Positions 55,841 through 64,000 of a stretch of DNA of 64,000 nucleotides are shown piece after piece. Position 1 is the stretch's first letter, and every line of letters begins with the position of its first letter. Both the position numbers and the translations under genes were made by a program. This DNA is from Leucogyrophana mollusca (Eukaryota > Basidiomycota > Agaricomycetes > Boletales): positions 1 to 64,000 of the forward strand of contig MU266446.1 of NCBI GenBank assembly GCA_021014945.1. The letters run 5' to 3'. The notes beneath the pieces were generated by a model, which was not told the DNA's origin, did no database searches, and worked only from the letters and a program-made list of their open reading frames with translations.

Positions 55841-58800
55841 ATGATGCTATTGCAATGGTGTACACTGAAGCCGTCAGGACCGTCTAATCTTGCCGCGATT
55901 CGCTTCTCTGCGCCGAGCAGGTTACAGTCGATTCGCATTCTTCCCACAAACGCGAGGCCGTTCTCCCAGTCTCCGGAAACCACGGCGTAAGCCTCACGTT
56001 CTTCATGTTCAATCTACGATCCTCACAATATGCTTATAGACGAACAGAGCCAGACGCTTTCTTTCTTGACGTTTACTTCAGTGCCCACCCCATACACCCT
56101 GCCACCCAGGCCGACGCGAAGCAGAAACAGAAAGCCCCAAATGCACTGATCCCCACCGTCATTGCCCATGCGGGGGGTGACGTCGAATACGTAGTAGACA
56201 TGGGGGCAGACGTGTGTTTATATTTCAGTTTTGTTTCTGTGCGTCTAACCACGACCTCCCAGTTTGCAACGCGCTTGATGATAGTACGTGGAGATTTTGA
56301 ATGCGTTTCGATGGCAATATACGGGGAAATTGTTGCGGAAGCCCCTCTCCCCCCAAAATCATACACGCCGGAGCCATTGCCTGCCGTTGAGCCACGCAGC
56401 ATCGCTCCCGCTCTGGATCCCGCGAATAGCTCTGACCCAACGTTTTTAGCCAAGCAGCTCCTTGCCCTCATATCAGATGCCCCGTCTCTCGTTCTTGTAA
56501 CCCGCCTCATGTTTTGTCTTAAACCCCCTAACGACGACTGGGACCTTCCTGAGTTCCCCCATCTATACTCAGATCTTGATGAGGAAGAGCTGGATATCGA
56601 TTTAGATTCAGCTTTTCGCTGTTTGAGTAGGCCGGTTGCTGACGACATGCCTTGTGAGCCTCTGCAACGTTTTGCAGAAAAGGTAGCAGATGCTATCGGT
56701 CCAAAGGTTGGTGATATTATTAGGGGTGTTGTTTGTAACTTCGCGAATAAATGCCGCTATGTAGGACGAGACACAGTCCTATCTTGTAGCCGGAATCCTC
56801 TGCCGTTCAGCCTCCCAGCATCCGGAGTTTGCTCAAGCTCTCATGGTTCGTGTCTTCCTATGTCGTCGCCGCATTCAGGCTGACTTTTAAGGCCAGCGAA
56901 CTCTGGATATGGAGCAGATATTCGATGCCTCAAACATGGACGACATCACCATTCTCAACTTGCTTGATGCCGCTGCAAACGCGGACATCTCCAGACACCT
57001 GAATAACGAATGGTTCTTGGGATTGTTGAATTCTATACAGGCGAACGCCACAGGAGACAGTGAAGTTAAGGTAGCCTCTCGAAGACTTCTTTCGCGAATT
57101 CGTGAATGGAAGAACTTCCAAGATGTGCTTGCCAACGACGCGTCCAACTATGACGAAGCAGCCCAGTTCATGAAGGACATAGGTTCAGAAGAGCAGTCCT
57201 TCGGAATATGGCTGGAGTCCATGATCACGCACTCGGATCTCACATCAAAACTTTGTGATATACCGACTGGCGCTCTTCCATGCCCTCCTCCCCTTTTGGA
57301 TTTATCCTCGTCTGCTGTATCTCACGCAGACTTCATCTCGTTTGTTAGGGCCTTCATAGGCGTGTCTTCTGTACTGGCTGTCTACGCGTGGTCGGACAGT
57401 CTTCCAAATGACCAATGTCGGAAGCAAACGTTAGCCGTCCTGCGCCTCTGGCAAGAAATTCCAGGGTACCGCGAGGTATGTTCCTTCCTCGTAGACCTCA
57501 CCTCTCCCTCCCTAAGCTGATGAGCCACTTCTTGACCAGATCGTCAACCACCTTCTACTCCTGCGTCAGATGACGTTCCGCCTAGAATGCATGACAGCTG
57601 ACAACGATCCTCCCACTCGGTCTGGGATACACGCGGAGAACATAATCCTCAATATCGCAAATGATCCGCGCTCCTTCCTCCGCCATGATTTCGTCAAGTG
57701 CATCCTGTCTTTGAGGCAGCCACTGGCGTTGGCATACATCACTGAAGATCAGCGGCTTTCGATGCGTCGTGCTGCTTTGCTAGCCGATGACGGTCTGTCT
57801 GCAGCTATCGAGGAATTGTTGGGGGGGGATCTCCACGCAATAGACCTGGATCAAATTCGAACATTACGAGTCGCAGTGCTCATCATCCAACGGGAGCTTC
57901 AGGCTGATAACGCGGGGGATTGGACCGTTCTTCAAGCTGTATGGAAAGAGAAGTCGCATGGGCTCATCATTCACGTTATCGATATACTTGCTCAAGTCAG
58001 CCAAGAACTGGGAAAGCATTTCGGGCTGTCGATACCCCCGTGCTCATCTCAAGAGCTTGTGCATCAGCTATTCCAACTCTCAGGGGATCTACTTGGTCTC
58101 ATTGCCCGCCTTCGCGAGGTCTCAATTGCTACGAATCGTTCCATAAAACATCTAACTATCGCTGTTGCGAACATTTTTGTGTGTACCATTGCGGAAATCC
58201 ACTCCCCATCCGCCTCCGGAGCTGCCAGTCTGACACAGTGGGCTTGCGTCGACCTTCTCAGCAAGTTTGGCAGCTATGAGACTGGCACATCAGCATTCAT
58301 CATCCGAACGCTCTTTGAAGAAGCACTTCGTCCCGATGACCGAGATCCTGCGCGTCATCTACTCCAAGTATACGCCCTCGTTCTGCTCCTCATACCGCAG
58401 CCCTCACCCGACATCACGAATGTCGATTCGTCAAGATGGGTTTCCACTGTCCTTCCTCACGTCTTACCTCAGCTTTCAGCCTTCTTCCGTGCGTTGGACG
58501 TTCAAAGCAAGCTACGGTTGACAAACCGCCTCGTGAGCCTTGACGATGGAGTTATCGGTATCGGGGAATGGCTTTTGTTCGAAGAACTCAAACATCTGTC
58601 CGCGGTAGCCCGCTCGCTGGATAACACGATGAGAGACGATCACTATCTCTTGATGCAGCACGAGGCAGCCATGACGCTGAACTTCTTCGCCGATATGATG
58701 GACAGCTCGTCGCCAGCATCTAATTGGTGCATCAACGCCATCTGTGTAACTCCTGAACTCGGGCATTTGCTCAGTGATTCCATGACCTCACTGCTGAATG

Positions 58801-59570
58801 CATACCTGTATTCTCGTCATCAATCGCGGATCGCGGGCAGTCTAATATCCAGTTCTGCGCTCTCAGATCTAGGCCTCAAGCATTCCCTCATTCTGACGCT
58901 CCTCCGTAGCGTTCAAATGCAGGAAGCACCTTCAACCCCCGAAGCCACTCTCACCCGCGCCCTTACCGCGCTAACGACTCTAGGGGAGGGAGACCTTGAT
59001 TTTGACCGACTCATGTGGGAAATAGGCCATGCTCTGCCAACCATAGCAAATCCCCCCGACAGTATCACGTGTATAGATGACCACATGGTGAATGCCATCG
59101 CATCCGTGCTTGAGTGGCTTATTGACAGGCACCCTGCCGAGTCCATCGAACTACCTGGCATGTCCGTGGACACCTGGAACGAACTCTGCTCTTCCATCGA
59201 CGACTTGATATCCACAACTAGGAGACCTAGCCTAAAGGCCGCAATCGTGAAATTCATCCCTGTTCCTGACATCCCCACGCCTACCTTTCTCATTCCAGAC
59301 TCCCTATCTATGCCTGTTCAAGTACTCGAGACATTATTGCAGCCGCCTGTTCCGGTGCCTTCAACCCCCAAACGCAAATCCCCTGGGCAAGACGTTCTTG
59401 GCCTCGTTGCTCTATCGCCTCCCACCGCCCTCCTCCGCTCACCCGCTGTATCAGGTCTCACAAAGACCTACGTTCGGAACGACTTCAGGGAGCTTCGCCA
59501 GCTCCCTTCTGCACGGCAGAATACAAGCCGGCTGCCCAGTATGCATGTAGATGTAGGTATCACGCACTGA
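55841..59570 (+). CDS. Virilizer-like (VIRMA) scaffold of the m6A methyltransferase complex
   Basis: The start MMLLQWCTLKPSGPSNLAAI is at 55841. The N-terminal module contains IRFSAPSRLQSIRILPTNAR, then DAFFLDVYFSAHPI, FATRLMIVRGDFECVSMAIY and GEIV. This matches the Virilizer N-terminal beta-domain (a phrase like L-W---...VRF..P..V..IRI.P). After an acidic linker (SDLDEEELDIDLD) the rest, about 850 residues, is an alpha-helical repeat-like scaffold (MDDITILNLLDAAANADISR, LRVAVLIIQRELQADNAGDW, VSTVLPHVLPQLSAFFRALD). It ends in a Pro-rich tail (PPVPVPSTPKRKSPGQ). At least five introns are needed; the join into MEQIFDASNMDD is the least certain. Virilizer organises WTAP and METTL3/14 for mRNA m6A marking in animals and plants. 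The equivalent fungal role is inferred. Confidence 0.8.
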
Positions 59571-59843
59571 GTTTGCCTCGATTCAATCATTCAACCTCAC
59601 CCATCTTGCTTCCTTGACCTTTGTGGGACCGTCCCACACATAGGAATTCGAGCTGAGCACGTCCTCGCCACTTGCGCAACCCGTGCCTATGCCTGCAACA
59701 GACGCGTTTGGCCTCGCGCCCTCCTTCAACATTACACAATAGGGGGTGTACAGTAACTTTTGTGAGGGGGACCAGTCAGAAGATGATACAATGTGCGGAA
59801 TAAAATACTGTGTATGAAGGTGTGGTAGCGTCATAAATAGAGT

Positions 59844-62040
59844 CTAGTAGGGATGTCGCTGGCGGACGTGAGAGGGATGAGGGTGCGGTTCCATTGAGAA
59901 GTCGTCGCGCGAACGAAAGTAGCGGTCCATGTCTGATTGGTCGAACTCAGATGGAGGAACAGGGGAGGGCGGAGAGGGAGGTTCGGCGGTAGAAGATTTT
60001 GCACGTCCACCGAGGCGGTACGTCCGTTTCCGTTTTGCCTTCACGACAGGACGCTCTGGCACGGCGGGCGTGCCGGACGTGCCGAGTCCGCGAGGGGGCA
60101 CACTACGTACTGTGAAGTGCTCCAGGGACCGAGTGTAAGGAGACAGGGTGTGGTTTGAATGACTCAAGGTGGATAGTTGATGAATGGTATTGTTGTGGGA
60201 TGGGCGCAAGATGATCGAAGGATCTGGTTCGGAGATGTGATGGTGATGAGCGGGAGGGGAACCGGAATGAAATACGTCTAGATTCGTGGAGGAAGATACA
60301 GAGAATCGACGATGACTGAGTGGGGGTTTAAGGGGGAGATCCGAGCCGTGAAATGAATGGGAGATGTCGGTGGACGGGGGTGTCTCCACAGATTGCGTCA
60401 GACCGCTACTTGAGCGCGAAAGCTGAGTTTCAAGACTGTCAGGGGTCACCGGGCGAGGAGGGCTCGATCCATACAACGACGATTGGGGAAGGTCGAAAGC
60501 TGGCTCGGAGAGCGTGCGGTGAAGGTTGTCGGTGGTGTACTGAAGGGCGTTATCAGGGAAATAACTCGATTTCGGACGATGCGAAGGTGGTGGACGAGGC
60601 AAGCTGTTTGGCAATGAGCCGCTATGTGACGGAGTATACCGGCGGAAAGATTGCGACAAACGATGTGCGTTTGATAAAGACAGACGAGTTGATGCGGTGT
60701 CCGACGGAAGGCGGGGTATATCAAGCGGTGGCTGGATCATTGACTGCGAGTGATATACTCTAGGTCGAGTGACTGTGCCCCCTCCAACTGCGGGTAAAGT
60801 TTCGTACTCTGTTACAGATTCTGGCTCCTCTGCGATAGTCGGAGGTGGTGAGAAGTCTGGGACGCCATCTTCCCAGTCGACCACGTGGAAAGAGCCTTGC
60901 TCTTCTTGGTCATAGCTCTCTTCTTCTGCAGGCTCCTCAGCTAGATCAGCCAGCCCTTTATTCTGGGCAAACAGGCGGCCGAAACTGGAGAATACACTTT
61001 TCGTGGGAAGGCCTTCAGGACGGAGGCCGTACGTGGGGTCAAAGTTCTCCAGGTCGGGGAAGGAGCTGATAGATTCTGTGACGGGTGGACTCACAGGAGG
61101 GGTGGGAGACACTTTAGACGTTGCATTAGTCCTTCGTGCAGAGCTCGACGCGGAAACTCCGGATATCGAGCGTGCGCGACCATAAGTGAGGGCTCCCAAA
61201 GACTGCTGACGCAACAGGTACGGATGAAGACCGAGGCCTGTTAGATGAGGCGCAGAGTATGACAAGTCGGGTGCTGAGGCAGTATCGAAAGACTGGTGTC
61301 GCACGGGAGGTGGCCGTTTGTCGAGATAGGGAGCCTCTACCTTGGCTTTAACCCACTGCTGACTGAGACGGTGGATGATGCCTGGAAGATCTTCTCGAAA
61401 CATCTGGCGTAGCTGTCCCTCGATTTCTCGCTGTATGAATTTTTGAATGACAGCAATCGAGTCGAAGGTGCTGTTGATATCGACGTTTTGAAGGGGATCT
61501 GTCTTGAAGACCAAGGTGATTCCCTTTTGTTTGGAAACGACGAGGACGACGTAGGAGTTGAGCTTGAAATGAGATAAGCGTAGCAGCATAGGGACTACCA
61601 AGGGCTCTTTGGCTGCTAGCATTCCTCGGGAGCCGGTCATCATATGTATGTCCGGCTGTTTATGGTTCAGGGGATTGGCCTATTGTATCGTCAGAGACAT
61701 TAACATGGCAAATGTTGGTTGATTTCACCTGGACTTTTGTTTTGAGGACAATATGAGCGTCTCCAGCGTACGTCAAGCGAAATATGCCGCGAAAGTGATC
61801 CATCGTCATGTCACCAATGTCTCGTATCTCGAGCTCTGGAGGCTGATGTTTTTCGTGAGGCGCGCTCTTCGGCTCTATAACTACGAAGCTCACCTGGGTC
61901 CCCATCTCGAGTTCTACGACCTCGATCTTATCCGCAATGACTGGAGGCTTGTTTCCCTTGTTGAGAGCATTATTTAACATCTGAATGGCGTCGGTGTGAA
62001 ACTGGTCGGAAAAGCGAGGCCATTCGAAGGTGAAAGACAT
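59844..62040 (-). CDS. MDM34: ERMES complex subunit Mdm34 (SMP-domain lipid-transfer protein)
   Basis: Starts MSFTFEWPRFSDQFHTDAIQ at 62040, the highly conserved Mdm34 N-terminus. Then NKPPVIADKIEVVELEMGTQ, PPELEIRDIGDMTMDHFRGI and FRLTYAGDAHIVLKTKVQ follow. The large last exon continues the SMP domain (VVPMLLRLSHFKLNSYVVLV, STFDSIAVIQKFIQREIEGQ) and adds a long Ser/Pro-rich tail of about 480 residues with a basic KAKRKRTYRLGGRAK motif. Mdm34 with Mdm10, Mdm12 and Mmm1 tethers ER to the mitochondrial outer membrane and moves phospholipids. A 51-nt intron at 61843-61893 is in frame and stop-free, so splicing there is optional for the frame. The tail is longer than in yeast. Confidence 0.95.
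61843..61893 (-). other. Short in-frame intron in MDM34
   Basis: 51 nt on the minus strand, GTGAGC...CATCAG, without a stop in frame. Splicing restores the conserved MGTQPPELEIRDIG; retention would insert 17 residues (VSFVVIEPKSAPHEKHQ) into the SMP domain. Confidence 0.7.
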
Positions 62041-62337
62041 GGCCGAGCTTCAGACTTGTTAGATTTGTTGGTCAGATATTCATGCAGAGCGAATTATAGG
62101 CTGAAAAGTCTCGCCAAACGAGCATTTATGCAGAACGAGAGTATGGCCGAAAGAAACGTAAAGAGACGGCTTGCGAGCGGAGGCACAAGCTTATCCGAGT
62201 CCTTGCTGGATTCGGGTGCTAGTTTCCACAGCCGGCTTTTGTTACTCACAGCTCATGTCTTCTAGCTGCAGGCTTTTTCTCCCGATAAATCTCATTCCGC
62301 AGCTGGGTCTTTCTCATAGTATAATACCTGCCATTCT

Positions 62338-64000
62338 ATGAACGGAGTCCGTAGATTTTTGGGAGGCGGGGGTGTATCTCCAAGCCCACAGCCAGCACCC
62401 ACAACACCCCCACCTGCCGTTCCAAGCACGGGAAAACCTTCCTGGCCTCCCCAGAGTCCCCCACCAGGTTCACCATCAGACAATGCGCAGACTGGGGGCA
62501 CCCAAGGCTTGATAATTCGAAAAGACAGGCAGAAACAGCCCTCCGTGGCATCTCCGACGGGCGAGGAGGACGCTGGGAATACCTCCATCCGGTCTACACG
62601 CTCTGGATCCGTTGCGTCGTCTGTGGCCTCGCCTACTCGGAGCCAGGTATCATTCCAGAATACCCCGCCTGCTCGGAAGTCATCTCTTTTGAATGGAAGT
62701 GGTAGCGTGTCCAGTTCGCCGGTCGCCGGTCCTTCGTCACCTCGGATCCCCCCGCCAAGTGCATTGCGCCCAAGGAAATCGGTGGGCACGGAATGGAAAC
62801 GGACATCTGGTCTGTTGAATATCCGCGATGATCTGCTGATGAGTCTCTTGACCAGCGAGGCCGTTGTGGACAGTCGCGAATGCGAGATCCTCAGCGCAGA
62901 AGAAGTGGAAGATTTGAAGAAGGTTCACCTGCACAGTACCCTTATACCTGCTACTACTGACACTAACTTCTTAGGAACTCAATCTGCTGACCATCAGGCT
63001 CGCAGCAATGCAGAAAAAGCTCACTCTCGAGACCAAGATTCGTGATGCTGCTCTGTCGCTATCTAAAGTGAACGCTGCCCACAAAAAGGTGTCTAAGCAG
63101 ACAGAAGACCAACTTCTATCTGCCGAACGCAAAGTCGAGGCCGCCCAGAGGGAGCTCTGGCGCGTGTCAGAGCGGACGAGTGAAGTGCAGCGAAAGCTCC
63201 TCGAGCATCGCGCCGGTGTGCTCGGTTACTCAGTGCACAAAATGGAGAAGAAGATGTCGCCAAATCAAGGTGCTTCGGATCCTGACACTTCGGGTATGAA
63301 CACCCCCAGTCGCACCTCGACGTTCAGTTCAGCTACGAGTCCTTCTAGTACGCCCTCGAAGGTTAAATTTGATGGTGCACACCTATTCGCTGGACACGCA
63401 GACGCTCAAATACCCAAAGCACCGTTTTCTTCCACGGACATTTCCGCGCTAGAGACAAAGCTGCGTGCTGCAACCGACGCTCTGACGGCTGCCAATAAGA
63501 AGCAAGCCGAGATGGCGCGGGAGCTCTCCCACCTACGGTTGGAGAAAGAACAGATCGAAACAAGTATGAGTATGGAGCTGCAGAATGCGGAGGAGACAGT
63601 AGCAGCGCTGGAAAAAGAGTTGCCGCGGCTAGAAGACCTGAATACTCAGTGCGAAGAATTGCTGGAAGAGAGGAAACTCTGGGAGAAAGATAGAGCTCGT
63701 TTGGCGGAGCGCGAGAAGGAAGTTGAGCGCTTGGAGAGACGATTAGAGGTCTTAGAAGAGCGAAGCGGGGAAGCCACAGAGATGGAGCGAATGTTAGCGG
63801 ATGTCCAGTCCAAAGCTGACGCCGAGCTAGTCAAGAAGGAAGAAGAGATCGCAGCACTGAAAATGGAGTGGGCGGAAGCGCGAGAAGAATGGGAGGCAGA
63901 GAAGGCGGTCATGGAGGAGGATAGATTGGCCGATCTCGGTGTACTCCAAGACGAGCTGGACGATCTGAAGGGAGAAGGCGACTCAAAAGTCGAGCTTGAC
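62338..64000 (+). CDS. Septation-associated coiled-coil protein (Up-regulated during septation domain), 5' part
   Basis: Starts MNGVRRFLGGGGVSPSPQ at 62338 and runs off the right edge. A Pro/Ser-rich disordered leader of about 155 residues precedes the conserved domain: TSGLLNIRDDLLMSLLTSEA, VVDSRECEILSAEEVEDLKK, then after one intron (about 62926-62973) ELNLLTIRLAAMQKKLTLET and KIRDAALSLSKVNAAHKK. From about residue 350 on it is a long charged coiled coil (EKELPRLEDLNTQCEELLEE, REKEVERLERRLEVLEE). The domain matches the fungal family named for up-regulation during septation, thought to act at growth sites or the septum. The C-terminal part is outside the window. Divergent from MDM34 with 297 nt between ATGs. 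Confidence 0.82.

Overview
The window is nuclear DNA of a filamentous basidiomycete, most likely a mushroom-forming agaricomycete. The genes have many short (about 50-65 nt) GT-AG introns and are densely packed on both strands. The gene set includes a STE3-type pheromone receptor, a C2-NACHT-WD40 receptor, expanded secreted sedolisins, an IRG-like GTPase and a Virilizer homologue, a mix typical of that group. All calls come from reading the sequence. Exon joins were worked out by hand from splice sites plus family knowledge, and no database search was run.

Layout, left to right. 0-9 kb is accessory-like: the 3' end of a cyanovirin-N-like gene, a secreted sedolisin (A), a compact IRG-like GTPase, a STE3-like receptor and an epoxide-hydrolase-like alpha/beta hydrolase. 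9.5-22 kb is housekeeping: a Btz/CASC3-type exon-junction protein, TFIIB, RRS1, TIP41, dynein light intermediate chain, one unrecognised Ser/Pro-rich protein and a TLS1/C9orf78 homologue. 22-31 kb is a head-to-tail array of three sedolisins (B, C, D), each with a TATA box about 50-60 nt before its ATG. 31.8-42.2 kb returns to core genes: eIF3m, a UPF0652/DUF2009 protein, a STIMATE/TMEM110-like membrane protein, SEC18/NSF and the PP1 regulator GLC8. 42.9-47 kb holds an intronless membrane protein of unknown function and a gene-free stretch of about 2.5 kb. 47-49.7 kb has ORMDL and NAD-dependent methylene-THF dehydrogenase (MTD1). 49.9-55.2 kb is one NLR-type gene with 14 WD40 repeats. It is divergent from a Virilizer (m6A-writer scaffold) homologue at 55.8-59.6 kb. 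The window ends with the ERMES subunit MDM34 and the 5' part of a septation-associated coiled-coil gene.

The genes do not form a single pathway. Three themes recur: extracellular peptide degradation (four sedolisins), recognition or self/non-self functions (NLR, IRG-like GTPase, STE3, CVNH), and RNA processing with animal-like components (Btz, Virilizer, TLS1). No transposon, tRNA, rRNA or CRISPR array was seen. The strongest candidates for something under-described are the C2-NACHT-WD40 gene, the exon-1 homogenisation between sedolisins B and C, and the paired Btz and Virilizer homologues.
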